A DNA stretch of 64,000 nucleotides from Halobacillus sp. A1 (GTDB lineage Bacteria; Bacillota; Bacilli; Bacillales; Halobacillaceae), in contig NZ_JAIZEN010000003.1 of assembly GCF_024189295.1 (NCBI RefSeq), positions 62,001 to 126,000 on the forward strand. Reading direction: 5' to 3'. Position numbers and translations under genes: made by a program. The notes beneath the pieces were generated by a model. The model saw nothing but the letters and a program-made list of their open reading frames with translations. It did no database searches and was not told the origin of the DNA. Shown here piece by piece: positions 7,849 to 16,409 of this stretch. Position 1 is the first letter of the stretch; every line of letters begins with the position of its first letter.

Positions 7849-9315
7849 ATGAATTTGAGGCGTGGTCTAGTGTTGGCGTCGATTATGCTGGCGATGTTTT
7901 TAGCAGCTATTGAGGCCACTATAGTTTCTACTGCAATGCCCAGTATAGTAGCCGAGCTTGGAGGATTCAGCCTGTACAGTTGGGTATTTTCTGCTTACTT
8001 GCTTACTAATGCTTCTACCGTGCTGCTGTTTGGGAGATTAGCCGATGTTTTTGGCCGTAAGCCCATTTTTATGGCGGGAATCAGTTTATTCTTAATTGGA
8101 TCAACTATGGCTGCTCTCTCAGGTCATATGGTGACCTTGATTATAGCCAGGTTCGTTCAAGGGCTGGGAGCAGGTGCCCTGATGCCTATAGCCACAACCA
8201 TCGTAGGAGACATCTATACAAAGGAAGAACGAGCAAAGATCCAGGGGTATCTCTCAAGTGTGTGGGGGATTTCCGCTGTAACCGGACCTTTGCTGGGGGG
8301 ATTCTTTGTAGATATCTTAAGTTGGCATTATGTGTTTTGGATGAATATTCCTTTAGGCATTTTTTCGCTGTTAGGGATACTGGTTTTCTTTAAAGAGGAT
8401 GCTGAAAAGGAAAGACATTCTGTGGATGTGAAAGGGCCACTATTAATTATGATATCTATCAGCGCCCTCATGGTAGTATTGGTAGAAGGAGGCGTAGGGT
8501 TATCTTGGATTTCTATTGAGATCATAGGATTGGTCATTCTCTTCATCGCTGGGTTCTTAGGCTTTTGGTATCTTGAAAAAAAAGCGAAGTCACCGATGCT
8601 GCCTTTGTCTTTGTGGAAAAACCCTTCAATAAGATACGCTAATTTAACATCGTTAGTCACAGGGATGGTTCTTATCGGCGTTTCTAGTTACCTTCCAGCC
8701 TTCGTGCAAGGAGTTATGGAGAAGTCTGCTACGGTGGCTGGTTTTACCTTGACGACGATGTCGATTGGCTGGCCGATCGCTGCAACGGTTGCAGGGCGGC
8801 TGATTTTAACAATTGGTTTTAGAGTTACATCTATATGTGGGGGGATTTCCCTCATTATAGGAGCTGTGATTTTTTCTCTCCTATCTCCTGAAAAGGGGCC
8901 ATTATTTGCTGCTGCTGGTTCTCTGTTCATCGGAATTGGTATGGGGTTATCCACTACATCTTTTATAGTTTCGATTCAAAATTCTGTAGATTGGAAAACC
9001 AGAGGGATTGCAACTGCTTCAAACATGTTCATGAGAACGCTAGGGAGCGCAATTGGTGCTGCAGTATTAGGTGGTGTTCTCAATTCAAGAATACAGACTA
9101 CCCTTGAAAGAGAAGGAATAGATAGGGAGTTCACGATAGATTCCACGAACCTGCTTTTAAATGAAACTTCCAGATCGGAACTTAGTGAACCAGTGCTGCA
9201 AGTGTTAAGAGAGGGGCTGACAAGTGGATTGCATCTTGTTTACTTAAGCTTATTGGTGTTAACTATAGTTAGTTTGCTGCTCATTTTATGTCTTCCTAAG
9301 GAAACGAAAACTTAA
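7849..9315 (+). CDS. MFS drug exporter, DHA2 (14-span) family
   Basis: About 488 residues with 14 predicted membrane spans. Motif A is present in the loop after span 2 (GRLADVFGRKP) and motif C-like residues in span 5 (GPLLGG). DHA2 members such as Bmr3 and EmrB use the proton gradient to export lipophilic drugs or dyes. The substrate cannot be read from sequence. I start at ATG 7849, or possibly TTG 7855, which has better spacing (6 bases) from GAGGTG. An upstream TTG at 7813 lies inside the cbpB terminator and is unlikely. No regulator gene is adjacent. Confidence 0.88.
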   Translation: MNLRRGLVLASIMLAMFLAAIEATIVSTAMPSIVAELGGFSLYSWVFSAYLLTNASTVLLFGRLADVFGRKPIFMAGISLFLIGSTMAALSGHMVTLIIARFVQGLGAGALMPIATTIVGDIYTKEERAKIQGYLSSVWGISAVTGPLLGGFFVDILSWHYVFWMNIPLGIFSLLGILVFFKEDAEKERHSVDVKGPLLIMISISALMVVLVEGGVGLSWISIEIIGLVILFIAGFLGFWYLEKKAKSPMLPLSLWKNPSIRYANLTSLVTGMVLIGVSSYLPAFVQGVMEKSATVAGFTLTTMSIGWPIAATVAGRLILTIGFRVTSICGGISLIIGAVIFSLLSPEKGPLFAAAGSLFIGIGMGLSTTSFIVSIQNSVDWKTRGIATASNMFMRTLGSAIGAAVLGGVLNSRIQTTLEREGIDREFTIDSTNLLLNETSRSELSEPVLQVLREGLTSGLHLVYLSLLVLTIVSLLLILCLPKETKT

Positions 9316-9320
9316 AATTC

Positions 9321-9349
9321 TTGTCACGTATTCAGTGCTTTGATAAAGT
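9321..9349 (+). promoter_or_regulatory. sigma-A promoter for dapH
   Basis: TTGTCA (9321-9326), a 17-base spacer and TAAAGT (9344-9349), 38 bases upstream of the dapH ATG. Confidence 0.6.
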
Positions 9350-9386
9350 AAAGAATGAAATAGTAAACAAATAGAGGAGGATACAT

Positions 9387-10106
9387 ATGAAACAAATGGA
9401 TGCACATGAGATTATCTCATTTATTTCAAATAGCGAAAAATCTACACCCGTAAAAGTTTATATCAAAGGAAAAGGTCTTTCTGATATAGATTTTGGCAGT
9501 GAGGTACAAGATTTTATTACTGGAGAATCCGGAGTGATTTTCGGAGAATGGAAAGCTGTACAGCCGCTGCTCGAAAAACACAGCGATCAAATCGATGATT
9601 ATGTCCTGGAAAATGACCGTAGAAATTCAGCCATTCCACTTTTAGATTTGAAAAAAGTAAATGCACGCATTGAGCCTGGAGCCATTATTCGCGACCAAGT
9701 TGAAATTGGTGATGGAGCAGTCATTATGCTTGGAGCGAGTATTAATATCGGATCAGTCATCGGTGAAGGTACTATGATTGATATGAATGTTGTGCTTGGA
9801 GGTAGAGCTACAGTCGGTAAGAACTGTCATATCGGTGCCGGAGCTGTTCTCGCAGGGGTTATTGAGCCGCCATCTGCCAATCCGGTTGTTATTGAGGATG
9901 GCGTGGTCGTTGGAGCCAATGCAGTAATTTTAGAAGGTGTTAACGTTGGAGAAGGTGCAGTAGTTGCAGCTGGAGCAATTGTAACTGAAGATGTTCCTGC
10001 TAACACGCTCGTAGCTGGTACTCCTGCCAGGGTCATTAAAGAAATCGATGATCAGACGAAGTCTAAGACTGAGATCATGCAAGCTTTACGAAAATTGAAT
10101 GATTAA
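9387..10106 (+). CDS. dapH: tetrahydrodipicolinate N-acetyltransferase DapH
   Basis: A 239-residue acyltransferase built from hexapeptide repeats (left-handed beta helix) spanning roughly residues 90-200, for example [18 protein letters not shown] and GANAVI. The N-terminal alpha domain is typical of DapH. It transfers acetyl from acetyl-CoA to tetrahydrodipicolinate in the acetylated branch of lysine/meso-diaminopimelate synthesis used by Bacillus. The ATG at 9387 follows GAGGAGG. It is followed by ykuR, the deacetylase of the same pathway, with a short hairpin between them that may tune downstream expression. Confidence 0.96.
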   Translation: MKQMDAHEIISFISNSEKSTPVKVYIKGKGLSDIDFGSEVQDFITGESGVIFGEWKAVQPLLEKHSDQIDDYVLENDRRNSAIPLLDLKKVNARIEPGAIIRDQVEIGDGAVIMLGASINIGSVIGEGTMIDMNVVLGGRATVGKNCHIGAGAVLAGVIEPPSANPVVIEDGVVVGANAVILEGVNVGEGAVVAAGAIVTEDVPANTLVAGTPARVIKEIDDQTKSKTEIMQALRKLND

Positions 10107-10112
10107 TAATCC

Positions 10113-10143
10113 TAAAGACCTTGCTTAATTCGCAAGGTCTTTA
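10113..10143 (+). terminator. hairpin between dapH and ykuR
   Basis: Perfect 12 bp repeat TAAAGACCTTGC (10113-10124) with 10132-10143 around 7 bases, followed by TTT. It could be a partial terminator or attenuator inside the dapH-ykuR transcript. Confidence 0.7.
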
Positions 10144-10162
10144 TTTAAAGTGAGGGTGAATA

Positions 10163-11278
10163 ATGAGAGAGGATCAACTAATCAAGATACGCAGAGAGCT
10201 TCATCAAATTCCGGAGTTAGGATTTAAGGAATTTGAAACTCAAAAATATTTACTTAATATCATCGATAATTTTCCGCAGGATTATTTGACAGTCGAAAAA
10301 TGGGAAACAGGAATTTTTGTCAAAGTTAAGGGAAATGATCCTGAAAAAACAGTCGGCTATCGTGCAGACATCGATGGGTTACCGTTAGAGGAATCTACAG
10401 GGCTGACATTCTCATCTAAACATAAAGGCAGGATGCATGCGTGCGGACACGATTTCCATATGACCGTAGCATTAGCTGCTCTTGAAAATTTAGCGCAGGA
10501 CCCACCCAAAAACAATATAGTTTTTATGTTCCAGCCAGCTGAAGAAGGGCCGGGAGGGGCCGAACCTATGCTGCAATCGAATGCAATGCAGCGATTTAAG
10601 CCTGATGTTATTTTCGCCCTTCACATTGCGCCTGATTTACCTGTCGGAACAGTTTCCACTAGAGCCGGTTTATTGTTTGCGAATACTAGTGAGCTGTTTA
10701 TCGACCTCAAAGGTAAAGGTGGACATGCAGCTTATCCTCATCAAACAAGAGATATGGTAGTAGCTGCCAGCTTTCTTGTCAGTAATCTTCAGCAGATTGT
10801 AGCAAGAAGAGTAGATCCTCTCGATAGCGCAGTTATTACAATAGGCAAAATCACAGGTGGTACTGTGCAAAATATTATCGCTGAGGAAGCCAGACTTGAA
10901 GGTACCATCCGCACGATGTCTCCTCAAGCAATGATTGAAGTTAAAAAGGAAATTGAGAAGATGGTAAAGGGTGCTGAAATTTCGAATGACTGCAGCATCT
11001 CTATCGACTACGGTTCAAACTATTATCAAGTAGAAAATGATGCTGACTATGTACAGGCTTTTACTGAAATCGTCAGTCAAACCGGGTATATTTATGAAGA
11101 AGCAGCTCCAGCAATGACCGGAGAAGATTTTGGGTATATGCTAAAAGAGATTCCAGGATTTATGTTCTGGCTCGGAGTGAACTCAGAAGCAGGCCTCCAC
11201 CATTCTAAATTAACTCCTGATGAAAAGGCGCTCGAGGTCGGAAAAACGATTGTAGTTGAAGGGTTAAGAAAATTATAA
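10163..11278 (+). CDS. ykuR: N-acetyldiaminopimelate deacetylase (M20 family)
   Basis: A 371-residue M20 metallopeptidase-type amidohydrolase. Metal-binding and catalytic blocks are visible: [34 protein letters not shown], a central dimerisation lid, and [11 protein letters not shown] near the C-terminus. It corresponds to B. subtilis YkuR, which removes acetate from N-acetyl-LL-diaminopimelate downstream of DapH. The ATG at 10163 follows GTGAGGGTG. Adjacency to dapH makes this assignment much more likely than the amino-acid amidohydrolases that share the fold. Confidence 0.94.
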   Translation: MREDQLIKIRRELHQIPELGFKEFETQKYLLNIIDNFPQDYLTVEKWETGIFVKVKGNDPEKTVGYRADIDGLPLEESTGLTFSSKHKGRMHACGHDFHMTVALAALENLAQDPPKNNIVFMFQPAEEGPGGAEPMLQSNAMQRFKPDVIFALHIAPDLPVGTVSTRAGLLFANTSELFIDLKGKGGHAAYPHQTRDMVVAASFLVSNLQQIVARRVDPLDSAVITIGKITGGTVQNIIAEEARLEGTIRTMSPQAMIEVKKEIEKMVKGAEISNDCSISIDYGSNYYQVENDADYVQAFTEIVSQTGYIYEEAAPAMTGEDFGYMLKEIPGFMFWLGVNSEAGLHHSKLTPDEKALEVGKTIVVEGLRKL

Positions 11279-11767
11279 GCAATCAATATTAATCAGACGT
11301 TCAACTGACAGGCCTTTTCAGAATGATTTCATTAATCAATAAAAAGGAGTTAGTGACTCACGTTATAGTAATGGGGTCCTGGAAATGGTGATACTCCTGT
11401 GGGAATGGATAAACTGAATAGACAGCTTAGAGCCGTCATTCCCTTAAAAAAGCAAGCCATTTCCAAGCCCGCATTTCCCCAAGCAAAAAATGAAACCGTA
11501 CTTCAAGCTAAGTGAGTTTAGTGGTATGTGAGAGTTATTCATGTACTACACGTGTGGTTCATTTTTCTCATTACAGTGATATAATCATTTTCCCCTCGCA
11601 CTCTAGTATGAATTTTAAAAACTATACAACCATACTCAAACATCATTTTTAAACGCCTACAACAGGTTTAAGGAAATTTTATTATTATGTACTATGTTTT
11701 AAGTGTACTTGGTACATAATAGTAAATATCCCATTAAACACTTAAGAACAGAAAGGGAGTTTTTAAT
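11279..11767. other. gene-free region with a decayed structured repeat and an operator-like palindrome
   Basis: This 489-base stretch contains a degenerate copy of the GC-rich structured element (11373-11470, listed separately) and, close to the next gene, a perfect 10 bp inverted repeat. TATTATGTAC at 11683-11692 pairs with GTACATAATA at 11712-11721, separated by 19 bases. I see no open frame with a ribosome site. Confidence 0.55.
11373..11470 (-). repeat. degenerate copy of the GC-rich structured element
   Basis: The ends TGGAAATGG (11380-11388) and CCATTTCCA (11457-11465) form a perfect 9 bp terminal repeat. The inner ACTCCTGTGGGAA stretch matches the conserved arm of the elements at 22.1 and 45.8 kb. 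The GC-rich central hairpins have been lost. Confidence 0.55.
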
Positions 11768-12190
11768 ATGAATAACCTGACGAAAATGAATATATTAAAG
11801 CCAGCTGAAGAGATATTTGAAGCAATCGTTGACCCAGTAAAGATTGGGAATTTCTGGTTCAGTTCAAGTTCTGAAAGGTGGGAAGAAGGAAAAACCATTA
11901 CATTAACTTACGAGGAGTATAATGCCGCGGGAGATATTACCGTAAAAGAACTCGAAAAAAATAAAAGAATTGTATTTGAGTGGGCTGGAGATCATATCGT
12001 AACCATAACTTTTGTGGAATCAGAGAATAACAGTACAATCATAGAAATTAACGAAGAAGGGTTTAAGGAAGAAAGTGAGAATTTGATAGGTGACTTAGTA
12101 GATAACAAAGAGGGTTGGGTTTATATGCTGACTTGTTTAAAAGGATATATGGAGCATGGTGTCAATTTGAGAGCTTCCTTAGTTAAGTAA
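11768..12190 (+). CDS. SRPBCC/AHSA1-domain protein
   Basis: A 140-residue single-domain protein of the START-like SRPBCC superfamily, AHSA1 (activator of Hsp90 ATPase homologue) subgroup. Typical features are the N-terminal PAEEIFEAIVDP strand-helix, the KELEKNKRIVFEW strand and a C-terminal long helix beginning KEGWVYMLTCLKGYMEHG. Such proteins bind hydrophobic ligands in a deep cavity, but the ligand is unknown. They often sit beside an ArsR-type repressor gene; none is present here, although an inverted repeat lies upstream at 11683-11721. The ATG at 11768 has an AAAGGGAG site. Confidence 0.82.
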   Translation: MNNLTKMNILKPAEEIFEAIVDPVKIGNFWFSSSSERWEEGKTITLTYEEYNAAGDITVKELEKNKRIVFEWAGDHIVTITFVESENNSTIIEINEEGFKEESENLIGDLVDNKEGWVYMLTCLKGYMEHGVNLRASLVK

Positions 12191-12216
12191 CTTTTACTGT
12201 AGTAAATATAATATAT

Positions 12217-12250
12217 AAAGGGTCTGCCCAGATGCTGGACAGACCCTTTT
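12217..12250. terminator. bidirectional terminator between the SRPBCC gene and ykuT
   Basis: AAAGGGTCTGcCCAG pairs with CTGGaCAGACCCTTT (one mismatch) and ends in T residues, between converging genes. Confidence 0.85.
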
Positions 12251-12251
12251 C

Positions 12252-13094
12252 TCAGCTTTCTTTTTTTTCAATATAAACTTGATGAGGAAATGGTATTTCG
12301 ATTCCAGCTTCATCTAAGGCCTCTTTCATCGCTTTCCTAAGATCCCGCTCTACTCCCCACTGCTCCATATTTTCAGTTTTGCCTAAAATACGGATTACAA
12401 TGTCTGAACTGCCAAGACTTTGTACACCAAGTACATCTGGCCCTTCTTTAAAACGTGGATCCATTGCAAATTCATCTGCAACTTTCTTAAGAACGTCTAA
12501 TGCATGATCGATATTCTCATCATAAGAGATGCCGATATCCACGAGAGCCCGCATGTTTCCTCGAGAATGATTACTTACACCTGCAATATTCCTGTTTGGA
12601 ATGAAATTAAGAGTACCATCAAAACTTCTGATTTTTGTTGTTCGGATGCCTACTTCTTCTACAATTCCATCATAACCACCTGCTGTTACATAATCATCTA
12701 CTTCGATTTGTCTTTCTAAAAGCAGGAAGAAACCTGTCACTATATCGGATACGAGCCCTTGAGCACCAAAACCTATAGCTAAACCAATGATACCAGCTCC
12801 GGCAAGAAGTGGACCGATGTCGATATTTACAGCGCCTAACAGCATAATAATTAAAATAAAAAGAAGGATATAAGAAAATACATTCACAGATAATTTTTCT
12901 AATGTTTTCGTACGGCTCTCAGTCAGTTTTCTCTGTTTCCCCATTTTATATATTGCTGCACTGATGGCCTTTTTTCCTACAGGGCCTAGAATAGCGAAAG
13001 CAATAAGGATGACAAGGATTTTCAAGCCTCCAGTAATTAACCATTCAACAAGTATCGTCGGGTTAAAATCAAACCCTTCTTCAAATAAATTCAT
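12252..13094 (-). CDS. ykuT: MscS-family mechanosensitive channel (YkuT)
   Basis: About 280 residues with three N-terminal membrane spans. The third carries the MscS pore helix (LAGAGIIGLAIGFGAQGLVSD), followed by the cytoplasmic beta and vestibule domains (VDDYVTAGGYDGIVEEVGIRTTKIRS). It acts as a tension-gated valve releasing solutes on osmotic downshift, which suits a salt-adapted host that accumulates solutes. The start at ATG 13094 is placed by a GGAGAGGAG site; an ATG 21 bases upstream lacks one. The gene position next to ahpA matches B. subtilis ykuT-ykuU-ykuV. Confidence 0.93.
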   Translation of the reverse strand: MNLFEEGFDFNPTILVEWLITGGLKILVILIAFAILGPVGKKAISAAIYKMGKQRKLTESRTKTLEKLSVNVFSYILLFILIIMLLGAVNIDIGPLLAGAGIIGLAIGFGAQGLVSDIVTGFFLLLERQIEVDDYVTAGGYDGIVEEVGIRTTKIRSFDGTLNFIPNRNIAGVSNHSRGNMRALVDIGISYDENIDHALDVLKKVADEFAMDPRFKEGPDVLGVQSLGSSDIVIRILGKTENMEQWGVERDLRKAMKEALDEAGIEIPFPHQVYIEKKES

Positions 13095-13406
13095 AGACAA
13101 GCTCCTCTCCGGCAAAATGTTTCATGATTATCATAGCGGAAATAGGAGGGTATTTTCAATAAATACCTTGTATTATGTCTGTTTATGTCGCAATTACGTG
13201 CATATAAATTTACATTCTAAATAGAATCATGTTTAATGGATAATAGTGTTGTGTATATTAAGTAGTGGGTTCGAAAGATTGTAAATAACTCTAGATTAAA
13301 TTAATTTTTATTAAACATTGACTACAATCTCATATCTCGTTATACTATGGCTTGAGATTGATAATCATTGTTGAATAATGTAGTAAAACATATGGAGGGA
13401 TTCTAA
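13095..13406. other. divergent promoter region of ykuT and ahpA
   Basis: 312 bases between the two divergent starts. The right half carries the ahpA promoter and operator-like repeat listed separately. The left half is AT-rich and shows no other structure I can support. Confidence 0.5.
13318..13373 (+). promoter_or_regulatory. ahpA promoter with a Fur/PerR-like operator
   Basis: TTGACT (13318-13323), a 17-base spacer and TATACT (13341-13346) form a strong sigma-A promoter. Just downstream, TGATAATCATTGTTG (13359-13373) resembles the 7-1-7 box of the Fur/PerR/Zur family. The left half is perfect (TGATAAT); the right half matches only 4 of 7. Its position at the start of the transcript suits repression. 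The regulator identity is a guess. Confidence 0.5.
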
Positions 13407-13949
13407 ATGGCAGAACGTATGGTAGCAAAACAAGCACCACGCTTCGAGATGGACGCAGTACTTTCTAACAAAGAATTTGGTAAGGTTTCACTCGAAGAAA
13501 ATATGAAAAATGACAAGTGGACAGTACTATTTTTCTATCCAATGGATTTCACATTCGTATGTCCGACTGAAATCACTTCCCTTTCAGATCGTTTCGACGA
13601 GTTCGAAGATCTTGACGCTGAAGTGATCGGGGTATCAACAGATACGATTCATACGCACTTGGCTTGGATTAACACTGGCCGCGATGAAAATGGCCTTGGA
13701 GATCTTGAATACGCTCTTGCAGCAGATACAAATCACCAGGTAGCAAAAGACTACGGTGTTCTTGTAGAAGATGAAGGTGTAGCTCTTCGTGGTTTATTCA
13801 TCATCAGCCCAGAAGGCGAACTGCAATATCAGGTCGTTAACCACAACAATATCGGCCGTGACGTTGATGAAACACTTCGTGTTCTTCAAGCACTACAAAC
13901 TGGCGGACTTTGCCCGGCAAACTGGAAGCCAGGTCAAGAAACTCTTTAA
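13407..13949 (+). CDS. ahpA: 2-Cys peroxiredoxin AhpA (YkuU)
   Basis: A 180-residue typical 2-Cys peroxiredoxin. The peroxidatic Cys52 lies in DFTFVCPTE and the resolving Cys169 in GGLCPANW near the C-terminus. It reduces hydrogen peroxide and organic hydroperoxides at the expense of a thioredoxin-like partner, probably the neighbouring YkuV. Length and order (ykuT, ahpA, ykuV) match B. subtilis. The start at ATG 13407 follows ATGGAGGG. Its own promoter and an operator-like repeat lie upstream. The codons look highly optimised, as expected for an abundant protein. Confidence 0.95.
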   Translation: MAERMVAKQAPRFEMDAVLSNKEFGKVSLEENMKNDKWTVLFFYPMDFTFVCPTEITSLSDRFDEFEDLDAEVIGVSTDTIHTHLAWINTGRDENGLGDLEYALAADTNHQVAKDYGVLVEDEGVALRGLFIISPEGELQYQVVNHNNIGRDVDETLRVLQALQTGGLCPANWKPGQETL

Positions 13950-13964
13950 TTCAATATTTTAACT

Positions 13965-13993
13965 GGTCTAACCGCTGTGTTAGACCTTTTTTT
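13965..13993 (+). terminator. terminator after ahpA
   Basis: GGTCTAAC (13965-13972) pairs with GTTAGACC (13979-13986), followed by a run of seven T. Readthrough into ykuV, 77 bases after the ahpA stop, remains possible. Confidence 0.8.
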
Positions 13994-14025
13994 CCATTAC
14001 TTCTCATGAATAAGGAGGAATTACT

Positions 14026-14478
14026 GTGAAATTAAGAACACCAATGCCAGAACTTCCTGAAGCTACTAAGTGGTATAATAGTGACGCTCTCACAAAAGAA
14101 GATCTTGTAGGTTCTAAACCGACGCTGATCCATTTCTGGTCCGTCAGCTGCGGTCTATGCAAGGAAGCTATGCCGAACGTAAACGAGTTCAGAGATGAAT
14201 ACAGTGACGACTTGAATGTGATTGCTGTCCATATGCCTCGTTCAGAGAAGGATTTGGATTTAAATCAAATCAAAGAAGTTGCTGATGAGCATGGGATTAC
14301 TCAACCTATTTATGTAGATAATGATCACGCTTTGACTGATGCTTTTGAAAATCAATATGTACCTGCTTACTATGTGTTTGATGAAGAAGGCAATCTGCGT
14401 CATTTCCAAGCAGGCGGCGGTGGCATGAAAATGCTTCGTAAACGTGTGAACCGCGTTTTAGGCGTAAATCAAAAATAA
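14026..14478 (+). CDS. ykuV: thioredoxin-like thiol-disulfide oxidoreductase YkuV
   Basis: A 150-residue cytosolic TlpA/thioredoxin-fold protein with the active site SCGLC (Cys42, Cys45) and the cis-proline block YVPAYYVFD. There is no signal peptide or membrane anchor, unlike ResA-type relatives. B. subtilis YkuV has the same length class and is proposed to serve as reductant for the peroxiredoxin YkuU/AhpA. The GTG start at 14026 follows AAGGAGG. A strong terminator follows. Confidence 0.93.
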   Translation: MKLRTPMPELPEATKWYNSDALTKEDLVGSKPTLIHFWSVSCGLCKEAMPNVNEFRDEYSDDLNVIAVHMPRSEKDLDLNQIKEVADEHGITQPIYVDNDHALTDAFENQYVPAYYVFDEEGNLRHFQAGGGGMKMLRKRVNRVLGVNQK

Positions 14479-14483
14479 ATACG

Positions 14484-14514
14484 AAACAGCCTCATTTTGA
14501 GGCTGTTTTTTTTT
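14484..14514 (+). terminator. terminator after ykuV
   Basis: AAACAGCCTCA (14484-14494) pairs with TGAGGCTGTTT (14498-14508), followed by six T. Confidence 0.9.
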
Positions 14515-14635
14515 GTAAATTAACTTTGTAAAAATTATTTTTTCCTGAATTTTAAAAATATTGGTCAAATAGGTGGAAAAATATTTCGATACCCGATATA
14601 TTAATACATACGGAAAAGTTAAGGGAGGGACAAAA

Positions 14636-16393
14636 ATGGATGTATTTAAGAAATTGAAACCGTTTTATTGGCCGTTTAAGTCATTCTTCATCTGGTCTTT
14701 GTTTTCATTAATATTCGTGACTGCGATCACGTTAGTTTACCCGATCATTTTGAAAGTTACGATAGATGATGTGGTTATGAAGGAAAGGTATAATTTGATC
14801 CCTTATATTTGCTCTGTTTTTATCTTATTAATGATCGTAAAGGGATTCGCTACATATTTTCATCAGTATCTAGGGGAATATTTCGGTATCAAATCAGTAT
14901 ATGTATTGCGGGATGAGCTTTACAAGAAGCTGCAGAGACTGCCGTTCCGTTATTACGATAACGCAAAAACTGGCGATATCATGTCCCGACTTACTGCAGA
15001 TGTAGAGGGGTTCCGTTTCTTCTTATCGATGGGATTCTCAGAGTTGATAAGAATTGTTTTGTTGATCGTCATCAGTTTAAGTGTGATGTTTTATTTTTCA
15101 GTACCTCTGGCTCTCGTCACAATGGCAGCGATGCCTTTCTTAGGTATTGTAGTGTACAAATTCGATCGTAAAGTACACCCTGCTTTTCGTAAGATTAGAA
15201 AATCGTTTGGTAAGCTGAACACGAGAGTTCAGGAAAATATAAGCGGCATGAACACGGTAAAATCTCTCTCCAGAGAAGACTTTGAAGTAGGACGTTTTCT
15301 TGATAGAAGCACTCATTATCGTGATAATTACGTAAATACTTCAAATATATGGGCGAAGTATTTTCCTTTAATGGAGTTTATAGGTAACGTTTGTGTAGTA
15401 GCTCTTCTTGCTTTTGGTGGGTATTTAGTTATAAATGGTTCTCTTCTTCTTGGTGAGCTTGTCGCGTTCTTTAGCCTCGTATGGTATATTCTCGGCCCGT
15501 TGATGAATTTAGGGTTTATCATTAATTTATTTTCCCAATCCAAAGCTTCTGGTGAACGCCTCCTGGAAATTTTAGAAGCACATGAAGATATTCAGGAAAA
15601 AGAAGGTGCGGTCATTCAGGACCGTCTAAAAGGTCATGTTACTTTCGAAAATGTTACACTGACTTATTCACAAGATGATGATTCTGCATTGAAAGAAATC
15701 AATTTCGATGCCCCTCCTGGTAAAACTATCGGACTGATAGGCTCAACGGGTTCAGGTAAAACGAGTATCACTCAATTGATCACCAGATTCTATGAGCCGG
15801 AAAAAGGAAAGGTTCTTATTGATCACAGGCCGGTAGGTGACTATGGACTGAAAACTTTGCGCAAAAATATTGGATTTGTTTTGCAGGAGTCGTTTCTTTT
15901 TTCTACGACGATTCAAGAGAACATTTCATACGGGAACCCTGATGCTACTCTCGAAGATGTGAAGGCAGCGGCTAAGAGGGCCCAGGCTCATGAGTTTATC
16001 ATGGATATGCCTGACGGATATAACACACTTTTAGGTGAGCGCGGTATGGGCTTATCCGGTGGTCAGAAACAGAGGATTGCCATTGCAAGAGCTATATTAA
16101 TCGATCCGGCGATCTTAGTCCTCGATGATGCTACTTCAGCAGTAGATATGGAAACTGAATTTAAAATACAAAAGGCATTAAAAGAAGTAATGGAAGGAAG
16201 AACAACATTTATTATCGCTCATCGTATATCATCTTTAAAACATGCTGATGAAATATTGGTACTTGAAGATGGAGAGGTAGTAGAACGAGGTGTTCACGAT
16301 GAATTATTAGTAAATGGCGGACCCTATCAAAGAATTTACGATATACAGTATCAAGACAAAGAAGCTATCTTAAATTCAACAAACATGTTATGA
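14636..16393 (+). CDS. yknU: ABC exporter half-transporter, degenerate-site subunit (YknU-like)
   Basis: A 585-residue half ABC exporter with six membrane spans (residues about 1-320) fused to a nucleotide-binding domain. Walker A (GLIGSTGSGKTS), signature LSGGQ and H-loop (IIAHRIS) are intact, but Walker B ends ILVLDDATS, with Asp where the catalytic Glu normally sits. That marks the degenerate-site member of a heterodimer such as BmrC or TM287. ATG 14636 is preceded by AGGGAGGG; the longer GTG frame runs through that site. Length and location after ykuV fit B. subtilis YknU. It pairs with the next gene, 16 bases downstream. The substrate is unknown; multidrug or lipid export is likely. Confidence 0.9.
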   Translation: MDVFKKLKPFYWPFKSFFIWSLFSLIFVTAITLVYPIILKVTIDDVVMKERYNLIPYICSVFILLMIVKGFATYFHQYLGEYFGIKSVYVLRDELYKKLQRLPFRYYDNAKTGDIMSRLTADVEGFRFFLSMGFSELIRIVLLIVISLSVMFYFSVPLALVTMAAMPFLGIVVYKFDRKVHPAFRKIRKSFGKLNTRVQENISGMNTVKSLSREDFEVGRFLDRSTHYRDNYVNTSNIWAKYFPLMEFIGNVCVVALLAFGGYLVINGSLLLGELVAFFSLVWYILGPLMNLGFIINLFSQSKASGERLLEILEAHEDIQEKEGAVIQDRLKGHVTFENVTLTYSQDDDSALKEINFDAPPGKTIGLIGSTGSGKTSITQLITRFYEPEKGKVLIDHRPVGDYGLKTLRKNIGFVLQESFLFSTTIQENISYGNPDATLEDVKAAAKRAQAHEFIMDMPDGYNTLLGERGMGLSGGQKQRIAIARAILIDPAILVLDDATSAVDMETEFKIQKALKEVMEGRTTFIIAHRISSLKHADEILVLEDGEVVERGVHDELLVNGGPYQRIYDIQYQDKEAILNSTNML

Positions 16394-16409
16394 ATAGGAG
16401 GGATGATCG

